Assembly: GCF_032484785.1 (NCBI RefSeq) | Contig: NZ_JAUETR010000002.1 | Location: forward strand, 930,001 to 994,000 | Direction of reading: 5' to 3' | DNA: 64,000 nucleotides | From: Bradyrhizobium sp. SZCCHNS1050 | GTDB taxonomy: Bacteria; Pseudomonadota; Alphaproteobacteria; Rhizobiales; Xanthobacteraceae | Part shown: positions 1 to 8,124 of the stretch, piece by piece | Position numbering within the stretch: position 1 is the stretch's first letter | Layout of the letters: each line of letters starts with the position of its first letter | The notes under the pieces: generated by a model | Told to the model about the DNA's origin: nothing | The model's input: only the letters and a program-made list of their open reading frames with translations | Databases searched by the model: none | Program-made: the position numbers and the translations under genes

Positions 1-2
1 TC

Positions 3-71
3 GAGGTCGCAGCGCTGCGTGCCGGCGAGCCGGTGCAGTTCGCCCTGACCATCGGCGAGAGGCCGGCGTGA
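3..71 (+). CDS. C-terminal tail of a probable PDZ-domain protein (5' truncated by window)
   Basis: An open frame runs in from the left edge and stops at TGA 69-71. Only 22 residues are visible. They contain LRAGEPVQ followed by TIGERP, a pattern typical of the last strands of a PDZ domain in trypsin-like (HtrA/S1C) proteases. The stop overlaps the GTG start of the next gene, so the two are probably translationally coupled. The family call rests on a very short tail and is tentative. Confidence 0.45.
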   Translation, partial: EVAALRAGEPVQFALTIGERPA

Positions 72-475
72 GCGAGGAGGCGCGCGCGCCGATCAGGATC
101 GCGATCGCGGTCGACGATGCCGAGCTGGCCGACCGGCTGGCGGCGCTGCTCGGCGATGTCACGGGCCTGACGCTGGTCGCCCCCGGCGAGAGCGCCGACG
201 TCGCCGTCGCGCCGTTGCATGGCAGTGATGAGGCGCGCAGCGGCGACGACAGGATCGACGGCCAGACGATCGATGATTTTCAGCTCACCGCGCGCGAGCG
301 CGACGTCCTGGCGCTGATGGCCGAGGGCTGCTCCAACAAGGAGATCGCGCGCAGCCTCGGCATCTCCGTACATACGGCGAAGTTCCACGTCGGCTCGCTG
401 CTCGACAAGCTCGATGCAACGGGCCGGACGGATGCGGTAGCGCATGCGGCGCGACGGGGAATCATCGAGCTGTGA
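68..475 (+). CDS. LuxR/NarL-type transcriptional regulator with a shortened receiver-like domain
   Basis: This 135-residue protein ends in a clear LuxR-type helix-turn-helix at about residues 73-135 (LTARERDVLALMAEG, CSNKEIARSLGIS, HTAKFHVGSLLDKL). The N-terminal ~70 residues begin like a receiver (IRIAIAVDDAELADRLAALL) but are far shorter than the usual ~120 residues. They also lack the phospho-acceptor region and the later conserved Thr/Lys. DNA binding is therefore well supported, while phosphorelay control is doubtful. The GTG start overlaps the stop of the upstream PDZ-protein gene (GTGA), suggesting one transcript. It may regulate an envelope-stress function, but that is inferred only from its neighbour. 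Confidence 0.8.
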   Translation: MSEEARAPIRIAIAVDDAELADRLAALLGDVTGLTLVAPGESADVAVAPLHGSDEARSGDDRIDGQTIDDFQLTARERDVLALMAEGCSNKEIARSLGISVHTAKFHVGSLLDKLDATGRTDAVAHAARRGIIEL

Positions 476-517
476 GACCGCAGGCCGGCGCGGCGCGCTT
501 CACGACCTCACGGCGAG

Positions 518-1051
518 CTACTTCCGCAAGCCGCTCATCACGCGCGGCAGCAGCGATGCGGCCAGCATGCGATAGCCCTCCGGGGTCAGATGCACACCGT
601 CGACCTGATGCGGCAGGCCACGGAACATGCCGTTCTCGACCATCACGACCTTGATGCGGCGCTGCGCGGCCTTGGCCAACATGGCGCTGATGCTGCTGGC
701 GCGCTGGTCGCCGACCCCTTTGCGGGCGTCGTTACCGCCGGGCTGCAGCACCAGCACGCGGGTTGATCCATCGACCGCGCTGTCGAAGCGGGACAGCATC
801 CCGGCTGTGGTATCACCGTTGATGCCGGCGTTGGCGACGCTGACCCGAACGCCCTTGCCGTGGAGCATGGCCTCGAGCTGGGCCGGAAAATCCTCGCCGC
901 GATTGACGCCCTTGCCATAGGTGTTGCTGGCGCCCAGCGCGACCACCTCGGCGGCGTCTGCCGCTCCGATCGCCGCGAACGCCAAGCCACACACAGCTAA
1001 CAGTGCCACCATCTGGCGCCGGACAAGGCGGCCCAAAGATCCCGCTGGCAT
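518..1051 (-). CDS. Exported GDSL/SGNH-family hydrolase (arylesterase/lysophospholipase-like)
   Basis: The product is 177 residues when started at ATG 1051, which follows a GGGGGGAAAAG stretch. A longer frame to 1093 adds residues without family character. Residues 1-34 form a signal peptide (RRQMVALLAVCGLAFAAIG, then ADA-A). SGNH blocks are visible: VVALGASNTYG (catalytic Ser; GAS replaces GDS), NAGINGDTT (Gly), PGGND (Asn), and DGVHLTPEGY with the Asp-x-x-His pair. This is the TesA-type layout, though somewhat short. The substrate cannot be inferred. It is likely periplasmic and monocistronic. Confidence 0.82.
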   Translation of the reverse strand: MPAGSLGRLVRRQMVALLAVCGLAFAAIGAADAAEVVALGASNTYGKGVNRGEDFPAQLEAMLHGKGVRVSVANAGINGDTTAGMLSRFDSAVDGSTRVLVLQPGGNDARKGVGDQRASSISAMLAKAAQRRIKVVMVENGMFRGLPHQVDGVHLTPEGYRMLAASLLPRVMSGLRK

Positions 1052-1184
1052 TTTCTTTTCCCCCCGCTTGGTGTGAGAGGAAGCGTAGCTCACCAGTCGT
1101 CTGGTGAAAAGCGCGCGGCGCTACGGGTCTCATCACGCAGCATGCGCCAAGTCGACTGTGGAAGAGTCCTGTTTCTCTCTACCC

Positions 1185-1287
1185 GTCATTCCGGGGCGCC
1201 CGCAGGGCGAGCCCGGAATCCATTGAGCGACAGAACAAGGGGCAAAATGGATTCCGGGCTCATCGCTTCGCGATGCCCCGGAATGAC
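1185..1287. repeat. Palindromic intergenic repeat (REP-like) downstream of prfC
   Basis: Two nested inverted repeats make one long imperfect hairpin. The outer arms GTCATTCCGGGGC (1185-1197) and GCCCCGGAATGAC (1275-1287) are exact complements. So are the inner arms at 1209-1224 and 1246-1261 (GAGCCCGGAATCCATT). This hairpin type, with ATTCCGGG arms, is one I recognise as a high-copy intergenic palindrome in Bradyrhizobium and Rhodopseudomonas. It lies 15 bp past the prfC stop and could also end or stabilise that transcript. Confidence 0.8.
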
Positions 1288-1302
1288 CGGAGAGCAGCAG
1301 CG

Positions 1303-2922
1303 TCAGGCCTTCTTCTTCACGTCCTTGACGTTGGAGAACACGATGCCTTCCGCGCGTTCCTTGGTGTAGCCGAGATAGAACTCGTTCTTGGCCAGGAACA
1401 CCGGATCGCCGTCGACGTCGTCGGCGACGCCGGAATTGTTGGCGGCGATGAACGCCTCGAGCTTCTTCTTGTCGTCGCACGAGATCCAGCGCGCCAGCGA
1501 GAACTCGGAGATCTCGAATTCGACCGGCAGCGAGTACTCGGCATCGAGCCGCGCCTTGAGCACGTCGAGCTGCAGCGGTCCCACCACGCCGACCAGCGCC
1601 GGCGCACCGTCACGCGGGCGGAACACCTGCACGACGCCCTCCTCCGACATCTGCTGCAAGGCTTCCTTCAGCTTCTTCGCCTTCATCGCATCGGTGAGGC
1701 GGACGCGGCGGACGATTTCCGGGGCAAAGCTCGGCACGCCGACGAAGGTGAGATCCTCGCCCTCGGTCAGGGTGTCGCCGATGCGCAAGCTGCCATGGTT
1801 GGGAATGCCGACGACGTCGCCGGCGAAAGCCTCGTCCGCCACCGAGCGGTCCTGGGCGAAGAAGAATTGCGGGCTCGACAGCGGCATGGTCTTGCCGGTG
1901 CGTACCAGCTTCGCCTTCATGCCGCGGTTGAGCTTGCCCGAGCACAGCCGCGCGAACGCGATGCGGTCGCGGTGGTTGGGGTCCATATTCGCCTGGATCT
2001 TGAACACGAAGGCGCTCATGCGCGGCTCGGCGGCGTCGACCTTGCGCAGGTTCGACTCCTGCGCGCGCGGCGACGGCGCGTAGCGGCCGAGGCCTTCGAG
2101 CAGATCGCCGACGCCGAAATTGCGCAGCGCGCTGCCGAAATAGACGGGCGTCAGGTGGCCCTCGCGGAATGCCTCGAGGTCGAACGGCTTGCAGGCTTCC
2201 TTGACCAGCTCCAGCTCGTCGGTGATCTGACTCATGTCGAGATTGGCGTTGATCTTGCCGAGCTCGGCGATGTCGATCTGCTGCGCCGCGCCGGTCTTGG
2301 CGCCGCCGCCTTCGAGCAGGCGCACGCCGCCGTCGCGGATGTCATAGGTGCCGATGAAGTCGCGGCCGCGGCCCACGGGCCAGGTCATCGGCGTGGTGTC
2401 GAGCGCCAACGTCTTCTCGATGTCGTCCAGCAGATCGAAGGTGTCGCGGCTCTCGCGGTCCATCTTGTTGATGAAGGTGATGATCGGGATGTCGCGGAGG
2501 CGGCAGACCTCGAACAGCTTGCGCGTGCGCGCCTCGATGCCCTTGGCGGCGTCGATCACCATGACGGCCGAGTCGACCGCGGTCAGCGTGCGATAGGTGT
2601 CTTCGGAAAAGTCCTCGTGGCCCGGCGTGTCCAGCAGGTTGAAGACGAGCCCTTCGAACTCGAAGGTCATCACCGAGGTGACGACCGAGATGCCGCGCTC
2701 GCGCTCGATCTTCATCCAGTCCGAGCGGGTGTTGCGGCGCTCGCCCTTGGCCTTGACCTGGCCGGCGAGGTTGATGGCGCCGCCGAACAGCAGCAGCTTC
2801 TCGGTCAGCGTCGTCTTGCCGGCGTCCGGGTGCGAGATGATGGCGAAGGTGCGCCGGCGCGCGACCTCGTCGGAGAGCGCGGAGCGGGACGGCTGTTCGG
2901 TCGTCAAACTTGTATCGGACAT
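1303..2922 (-). CDS. prfC: Peptide chain release factor 3
   Basis: RF3 is the translational GTPase that recycles RF1/RF2 from the ribosome after termination. The 539-residue length is normal. The G domain is intact: G1 HPDAGKTTL near residue 31, switch I region with GISVVTSVM, G3 DTPGHEDFSEDTYR and G4 NKMD. Domains II and III follow. The DAGKTT P-loop and the SEDTYRTL segment distinguish RF3 from EF-G. It stands alone on the minus strand, with a palindromic repeat just past its 3' end. Confidence 0.97.
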   Translation of the reverse strand: MSDTSLTTEQPSRSALSDEVARRRTFAIISHPDAGKTTLTEKLLLFGGAINLAGQVKAKGERRNTRSDWMKIERERGISVVTSVMTFEFEGLVFNLLDTPGHEDFSEDTYRTLTAVDSAVMVIDAAKGIEARTRKLFEVCRLRDIPIITFINKMDRESRDTFDLLDDIEKTLALDTTPMTWPVGRGRDFIGTYDIRDGGVRLLEGGGAKTGAAQQIDIAELGKINANLDMSQITDELELVKEACKPFDLEAFREGHLTPVYFGSALRNFGVGDLLEGLGRYAPSPRAQESNLRKVDAAEPRMSAFVFKIQANMDPNHRDRIAFARLCSGKLNRGMKAKLVRTGKTMPLSSPQFFFAQDRSVADEAFAGDVVGIPNHGSLRIGDTLTEGEDLTFVGVPSFAPEIVRRVRLTDAMKAKKLKEALQQMSEEGVVQVFRPRDGAPALVGVVGPLQLDVLKARLDAEYSLPVEFEISEFSLARWISCDDKKKLEAFIAANNSGVADDVDGDPVFLAKNEFYLGYTKERAEGIVFSNVKDVKKKA

Positions 2923-3062
2923 GAGGCGGCGGACGTCGTTTCGGGGCCAGAGAGCGGGCGATTTGATGGGAAAGGCGCGGGATCACGGCCGCCGCGCGCC
3001 CTCCATATAGGCGTTTTGCACCGCAACTCCAACCGGCGAGTTGCCCCCTCGCCCGCCCCGGA

Positions 3063-4070
3063 TCAGTGCCGGAGCACCGACACCAGCCAGAACGTCAGCG
3101 CCGAGACGATGGCCGAGGCCGGAATCGTGAAGATCCAGGCATAGACGATCGATCCGGCCACGTTCCAGCGCACCGCCGAGGCACGGCGAGCGGCGCCGAC
3201 GCCGACGATGGCGCCGGTGATGGTGTGGGTGGTCGACACCGGCACGCCGAGGAACGTCGCCAGGAACAGCGTGATGGCGCCGCCGGTCTCGGCGCAGAAG
3301 CCCTGCATCGGGTTGAGCTTGGTGATGCGCAGGCCCATGGTGCGGACGATGCGCCAGCCGCCCATCAGGGTGCCAAGCGCCATCGCCGCCTGGCACGACA
3401 GCACGACCCAGAACGGCACCGTGAACTGCTCGCCGAGATGGCCCTGCGAGTACAACAGCACGGCGATGATGCCCATCGTCTTCTGCGCGTCGTTGCCGCC
3501 ATGGCCGAGCGAATAGAGCGAGGCCGAAGCGAATTGCAGGATGCGGAAGGCGCGGTCGACCGCGAACGGCGTCGAGCGCACCGAGGCCCAGGACACGATC
3601 GCGACCAGGATCATCGCCAGCACCAGCCCGACCAGCGGCGACAGCACGATCGCCAGCACGGTCTTGGACAGGCCGCTCCAGACGGTGGCCGAGATGCCGG
3701 CCTTGGCGACCCCTGCCCCGACCAGCCCGCCGATCAGCGCGTGCGAGCTCGACGACGGAATGCCGGCCGCCCAGGTGACGAGGTTCCAGACGATGGCGCC
3801 GACCAGCGCAGCGAAGATCACCTGCGCGTCGACGATCGCGGGATCGATGATGCCGGTGCCGATGGTCTGGGCGACGTGGAGGCCGAACACGCCGAACGCC
3901 ACGAAGTTGAAGAATGCGGCCCAGAACACCGCATATTGCGGCCGGAGCACGCGGGTCGAAACGATGGTCGCGATCGAGTTGGCGGCGTCGTGCAGGCCGT
4001 TGAGGAAATCGAAGGCGAGTGCGACGGCGATGAGGCCGACCAGGATCGGAAGGCCGAGTTGAGCGTCCAC
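3063..4070 (-). CDS. pit: Low-affinity inorganic phosphate transporter, PiT family
   Basis: This is a 335-residue integral membrane symporter moving metal-phosphate with H+ across the inner membrane. The duplicated PiT signature is visible in both halves: FDFLNGLHDAANSIATIVSTR near the N-terminus, and SLGHGGNDAQKTMG plus PVSTTHTITGAIVG in the second half. GIPSSSSHALIGG is the matching motif of the first half. About ten hydrophobic segments are present. It lies 14 bp downstream of the DUF47 gene on the same strand, the usual partner arrangement. Confidence 0.95.
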   Translation of the reverse strand: MDAQLGLPILVGLIAVALAFDFLNGLHDAANSIATIVSTRVLRPQYAVFWAAFFNFVAFGVFGLHVAQTIGTGIIDPAIVDAQVIFAALVGAIVWNLVTWAAGIPSSSSHALIGGLVGAGVAKAGISATVWSGLSKTVLAIVLSPLVGLVLAMILVAIVSWASVRSTPFAVDRAFRILQFASASLYSLGHGGNDAQKTMGIIAVLLYSQGHLGEQFTVPFWVVLSCQAAMALGTLMGGWRIVRTMGLRITKLNPMQGFCAETGGAITLFLATFLGVPVSTTHTITGAIVGVGAARRASAVRWNVAGSIVYAWIFTIPASAIVSALTFWLVSVLRH

Positions 4071-4084
4071 GGCGCGGCCCTACC

Positions 4085-4747
4085 CTAGACCTGTTCGATC
4101 ATGATCGAATTGATCTCGTTGGCGACGTCGTCGAAGCGGTCGGCGACCTTCTCCAGATGGTCATAGATCTCGGCGCCGACGATGAAGTCCATCGTGTTGG
4201 CGTTGCGGTGCTTGAGGAACAGCTCCTTCAGCCCGATGTCGTGGAGATCGTCGACCCGTCCCTCGAGCTTGGTCATCTCCTCGGTGATCGCGGTGATCAT
4301 CGGCACGTTCTGGCCGATCGCCTGCAACAGCGGCAACGCCTTTCCGATCAGGTTGGCGCAGTCGACCAGCAAGGTGCCCATCTCGCGCATGGTCGGCTCG
4401 AACTCCTTGACCTCGAACAGCACCACGGCCTTGGCGGTCTGCTGCATCTGGTCGATGGCGTCGTCCATCGAGGTGATCAGGTTCTTGATGTCGCCGCGGT
4501 CGAACGGGGTGATGAAAGTGCGGCGGACAGCGGTCAGCACTTCGCGGGTGATGTTGTCGGCCTCGTTCTCGAGCTGGCTGACGCGCTGGCAATGCCTGAG
4601 GATGTCGTCGCCGCCCTGCAGCATGTCCTGCAGCGCATGGGCGCCTTGAATCACCACCTTGTTGTGGCGGGCGAACAAATCGAAAAACCGCTCCTCCCGC
4701 GGGAGGACGGCGCGAAACCAGTGCAGCATGGGACGAGATCCATCCAT
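4085..4747 (-). CDS. DUF47/PhoU-like accessory protein of the PiT transporter
   Basis: This all-helical protein of 220 residues (or 214 from the inner Met at 4729) belongs to the DUF47 family, whose members accompany PiT transporters and resemble PhoU. Family character is seen in REERFFDLFARHN near the start, the repeated acidic heptads, TPFDRGDIKNLITSMDDAIDQM, and a C-terminal helix KVADRFDDVANEI. It is the promoter-proximal gene of a two-gene operon with pit. Neither candidate start has a strong ribosome-binding site, so the first six residues are uncertain. Confidence 0.92.
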   Translation of the reverse strand: MDGSRPMLHWFRAVLPREERFFDLFARHNKVVIQGAHALQDMLQGGDDILRHCQRVSQLENEADNITREVLTAVRRTFITPFDRGDIKNLITSMDDAIDQMQQTAKAVVLFEVKEFEPTMREMGTLLVDCANLIGKALPLLQAIGQNVPMITAITEEMTKLEGRVDDLHDIGLKELFLKHRNANTMDFIVGAEIYDHLEKVADRFDDVANEINSIMIEQV

Positions 4748-4805
4748 TCCGAAACGGGCCAGGGCCGGCCCGTCACAGAACTGTCATACTCCGGATCGCG
4801 CACCA

Positions 4806-4841
4806 GCAGAAGCGGTGGCCGGATCATCCACCGCTTTCTGC
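4806..4841. terminator. Hairpin between the liv operon and the phosphate operon
   Basis: GCAGAAGCGGTGG (4806-4818) pairs with CCACCGC-TTTCTGC (4828-4841) with one bulged base and a 9-nt loop. It lies about 30 bp beyond the livM stop on the minus strand and upstream of the DUF47 gene. No T-run follows on either strand, so it could be a weak or Rho-assisted terminator. Confidence 0.4.
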
Positions 4842-4872
4842 CCTTTCGACGATCTCTTTTCAGATCAATTAC

Positions 4873-5841
4873 TTAGAGGGATCGCTTGAACAGATGGGCG
4901 ATTTCCCCGACGACGCCGCGGCGGAAGGTGAGCACGCAGGCGACGAAGATCACGCCCTGGATCACCGTCACCCACTGGCCGAACCCGGACAGATATTGCT
5001 GCATGCCGACGATCACGAACGCGCCGACGACGGGGCCGAACACGGTGCCGAGCCCACCGACCAGGGTCATGAGCACGATCTGGCCGGACATCCCGACCTC
5101 GACGTCGGTCAGCGAGGCATTCTGGGCGACGAACACCTTCAGCGCACCGGCGAGGCCCGCCAGCGTCCCCGACAGGATGAAGGCGAGCAGCTTGTAATGG
5201 TCGGTCTTGTAGCCCAGCGAGATCGCGCGCTGCTCGTTCTCACGGATCGATTTCAGCACCTCGCCGAACGGCGAGTTGATGGTGCGGAAGATCAGCAGGA
5301 AGCCGGCGAGGAAGCCGACCAGCACGACGTAATAGAGCACCGTCGGCTTGGACAGGTCGAGGATGCCGAACATCCGGCCCTGCGGAATGCCCTGGATGCC
5401 GTCCTCGCCATGGGTGAACGGCGCCTGCAGATAGATGAAGTACAGGAGCTGCGACAGCGCCAGGGTGATCATCGCGAAATAGATGCCCTGGCGTCGGATC
5501 GAGATGTAGCCGGTGATCACCGACAGGACGAACGATCCGGCGACGCCCGTCAGGATGCCGAGCTCGGGCGGCAGCCCCCACACCTTCAGCGCGTGGGCAC
5601 TGCAATAGCCGGCCGTTCCCAGGAACATCGCATGGCCGAACGACAGCAGGCCGCCATAGCCGATCAGGAGGTTGAAGGCGCAGGCCAGCAGCGCGAAGCA
5701 CAGCGCCTGCATGACGAAGAACGGGTACAGCCCGGTCCACGGCACGATCGCCAGCAGCGCTGTCATGATGACGAACACGATCATCTCGTCGCGCATCGCG
5801 CGCGGGGTGATCGGCAGGGTTGCGTCGGTGATGGATGTCAT
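4873..5841 (-). CDS. livM: Branched-chain amino acid-type ABC transporter permease (LivM-like)
   Basis: This inner-membrane permease has 322 residues and about eight to ten hydrophobic segments. LivM-type motifs are present: NLLIGYGGLLSFGHAMFLG, SIRRQGIYFAMITLALSQ, and SIRENEQRAISLGY (the EAA-like loop that contacts the ATPase). It ends the five-gene importer operon (livG, livF, binding protein, livH, livM), directly after livH with a 1-bp gap. The true substrate may be an amino acid, amide or aromatic acid, because this family is broad in Bradyrhizobium. Confidence 0.92.
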   Translation of the reverse strand: MTSITDATLPITPRAMRDEMIVFVIMTALLAIVPWTGLYPFFVMQALCFALLACAFNLLIGYGGLLSFGHAMFLGTAGYCSAHALKVWGLPPELGILTGVAGSFVLSVITGYISIRRQGIYFAMITLALSQLLYFIYLQAPFTHGEDGIQGIPQGRMFGILDLSKPTVLYYVVLVGFLAGFLLIFRTINSPFGEVLKSIRENEQRAISLGYKTDHYKLLAFILSGTLAGLAGALKVFVAQNASLTDVEVGMSGQIVLMTLVGGLGTVFGPVVGAFVIVGMQQYLSGFGQWVTVIQGVIFVACVLTFRRGVVGEIAHLFKRSL

Positions 5842-5842
5842 G

Positions 5843-6706
5843 TCAGGCCGCCCGTCCGGTCAGACCCGTCGGCTTCACCAGCAGCACCAGGACCATCAGA
5901 ACGAAGACCACGGTGTTGGAAGCCTCGGGATAGAAATATTTGGTCAGTCCCTCAATCACGCCGAGCAGGAAGCCGGTGATGATCGAGCCCATGATCGAAC
6001 CCATGCCGCCGATCACGACCACCGCGAACACCACGATGATGATGTGCTCGCCCATCAGCGGCCGCACCTGGTTGATCGGCGCCGACAACACGCCGGCCAG
6101 CGCCGCGAGCCCGACGCCGAGGCCGTAGGTCAGCGTGATCATGCGCGGCACGTTGATGCCGAACGCCCGCACCAATGTCGGATTCTCGGTGGCCGCGCGC
6201 AGGTAGGCGCCGAGCCGGGTCCGCTCGATCAGGAACCAGGTCGCCAGACAGACGACCAGGGAGAATATGACGACCCAGCCGCGATAGACCGGCAGATACA
6301 TGAAGCCGAGGTTCATGCCGCCGCGGAGCTGATCCGGGATCGCATAAGGCAGGCCGGACGAGCCGAAGAAGTTCTGGAACACGCCCTGGATGATCAGCGC
6401 CAGTCCGAACGTCAGAAGCAGTCCGTAGAGATGGTCGAGCCCGGCAATCCATTGCAGCATGGTGCGCTCGAGGACCATGCCAAAGATGCCGACGATGATC
6501 GGCGCCAGCAGCAGCGCCCACCAATAATTGATGCCGCCGAGGTTCAGCAGAAAATAGGCGCAGAACGCGCCCATCATGTAGAGCGCGCCATGGGCGAAAT
6601 TGATGATGTTGAGCATGCCGAAGATGACGGCAAGCCCGAGACTGAGCAGCGCGTAGAACGAGCCGTTGATCAGTCCGACCAGGAGCTGTGCGTAGAGGGC
6701 CTGCAT
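5843..6706 (-). CDS. livH: Branched-chain amino acid-type ABC transporter permease (LivH-like)
   Basis: The 287-residue permease shows the LivH signature NGSFYALLSLGLAVIFGML followed by NFAHGALYMMGAF. A later loop GGMGSIMGS and the ERTRLGAYLRAATEN loop for ATPase contact are also present. It pairs with the LivM-like subunit to form the membrane channel and lies between the binding-protein gene and livM on the minus strand. Confidence 0.93.
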   Translation of the reverse strand: MQALYAQLLVGLINGSFYALLSLGLAVIFGMLNIINFAHGALYMMGAFCAYFLLNLGGINYWWALLLAPIIVGIFGMVLERTMLQWIAGLDHLYGLLLTFGLALIIQGVFQNFFGSSGLPYAIPDQLRGGMNLGFMYLPVYRGWVVIFSLVVCLATWFLIERTRLGAYLRAATENPTLVRAFGINVPRMITLTYGLGVGLAALAGVLSAPINQVRPLMGEHIIIVVFAVVVIGGMGSIMGSIITGFLLGVIEGLTKYFYPEASNTVVFVLMVLVLLVKPTGLTGRAA

Positions 6707-6785
6707 CGTCTTGTTTCTGTTTTCTCTCGGCGTTTCCCAGAAGATGGCGGCCCCGGCGACGTTCAGCCGCCGGAGCCACAGCGGT

Positions 6786-8009
6786 TCATTTCTTCAACAA
6801 GGCGCACGCGCTCTTGTCGAGCGGCGTGAAGGCCTGGTCGCCCGGTACCGAGCCGACCAGCTTGTAGAGATCCCACGGGCCCTTGGACTCCGAGGGCTTC
6901 TTGACCTCGAACAGATGGGCGGTGTGGATGGTGCGGCCGTTCGGCTGGATCTCGCCCTTGCCGAACAGCGCATCGTCGGTCGGGATCGACTTCATCTTGT
7001 CGACGATCTTGACGCCGTCATGCGGGTTCTCGCCGAGCGCCTCCAGCGCCTTGAAGTAATGCATCAAGCCGGCATAGACGCCCGCCTGCACCATGGTCGG
7101 CGGCGCGCCGTTCTTCATCCGCTTGGCGAACCGCTCGGAGAAGGCGCGGGTCTGGTCGTTCATGTCCCAGTAGAAGGTCTCGGTGAAGTTGAGGCCCTGC
7201 GCGATGTCGAGCCCGATCGACTTGACGTCGGTCAGGAACAACAGCAGCGCGGCAAGCTTCTGGCCGCCCTTATTGATGCCGAACTCGGCCGCCTGCTTGA
7301 TCGTATTGGTGGTATCGCCGCCGGCATTGGCGAGGCCGATGACCTTGGCGTTCGACGACTGCGCCTGCAGCAGGAAGGAGGAGAAGTCGGAGGTGTTGAG
7401 CGGATGCTTGACGCCGCCGATCACCTTGCCGCCATTGGCGGTCACGACCGCCGTGGTATCGCGCTCCAGCGCGGCGCCGAAGGCGTAGTCTGCCGTCAGG
7501 AAGAACCAGGTCGAGCCGCCCGCCTTGACCAGCGCCTGGCCGGTGGTGTGCGCGAGCATGTAGGTGTCGTAGGTCCAGTGCACCGTGTTGGGCGAGCACT
7601 GCGCGTTGGTGAGATCCGAGGTCGCAGCGCCCGAATTGATGTAGACGCCGTTCTTTTCCTTGACGACGTTGTTCACCGCCAGCGCCACGCCCGAGTTCGG
7701 CACGTCGACGATGACGTCGACCTTGTCGACGTCGAACCACTGCCGCGCGATCGAGGTGCCAATATCCGGCTTGTTCTGGTGATCGCCGGAGATGACGTCG
7801 ATCTTCCAGCCCTTCGCGGTGAGGCCGGAATCCTCGATCGCCAGCTGCGCTGCGAGCGTCGAGCCGGGACCGCCGAGATCGGCATAAAGACCCGACTGAT
7901 CGGACAGCGCGCCGATCTTGACGGTCTTGTCGCCGGCCGAAGCGACGCTGCCAGCGGCGAGAGTGAGTGCCGTTCCCAGCAGCAGCGACGCGATGAATTT
8001 GCTCTTCAT
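6786..8009 (-). CDS. Periplasmic substrate-binding protein of the first Liv-type importer
   Basis: The start at ATG 8009 gives 407 residues and a good signal peptide (MKSKFIASLLLGTALTLAAG, cleavage near VASAG), with GGAAGTTGGAA just upstream. A longer frame to 8069 would translate the tandem repeats. The mature protein begins KTVKIGALSDQSGLYADLGGPG, the typical first strand of family 4 (LivK/peripheral-binding-protein type I) receptors, and contains PNTVHWTYDTYML and FLTADYAFGAALE. The ligand cannot be deduced. It sits between the two ATPase genes and the two permease genes. Confidence 0.9.
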   Translation of the reverse strand: MKSKFIASLLLGTALTLAAGSVASAGDKTVKIGALSDQSGLYADLGGPGSTLAAQLAIEDSGLTAKGWKIDVISGDHQNKPDIGTSIARQWFDVDKVDVIVDVPNSGVALAVNNVVKEKNGVYINSGAATSDLTNAQCSPNTVHWTYDTYMLAHTTGQALVKAGGSTWFFLTADYAFGAALERDTTAVVTANGGKVIGGVKHPLNTSDFSSFLLQAQSSNAKVIGLANAGGDTTNTIKQAAEFGINKGGQKLAALLLFLTDVKSIGLDIAQGLNFTETFYWDMNDQTRAFSERFAKRMKNGAPPTMVQAGVYAGLMHYFKALEALGENPHDGVKIVDKMKSIPTDDALFGKGEIQPNGRTIHTAHLFEVKKPSESKGPWDLYKLVGSVPGDQAFTPLDKSACALLKK

Positions 8010-8028
8010 TTCCAACTTCCAGAACTTT

Positions 8029-8090
8029 CCAAGAAAACTGCCAAGAGAACTGCCAAGAGATTCTACCAAGAAAACCGCGAGAAAACCGCG
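8029..8090. repeat. Short degenerate tandem repeat upstream of the binding-protein gene
   Basis: Units CCAAGAAAACTG (8029-8040), CCAAGAGAACTG (8041-8052), CCAAGAGATTCTA (8053-8065) and CCAAGAAAACCGCG (8066-8079) follow head to tail, with a partial AGAAAACCGCG to 8090. They occupy the gap between livF and the binding-protein start, inside the operon. On the transcript they read as T-rich units containing CTTGG. Confidence 0.7.
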
Positions 8091-8124
8091 GAAGGAACTG
8101 CCAGGTCAGCGCCGCTGGCGCTGG

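Noticed and set aside
1273..3144. 623-codon plus-strand frame opposite prfC
   Set aside because: It is the antisense shadow of a well-conserved prfC, a common artefact at this base composition.
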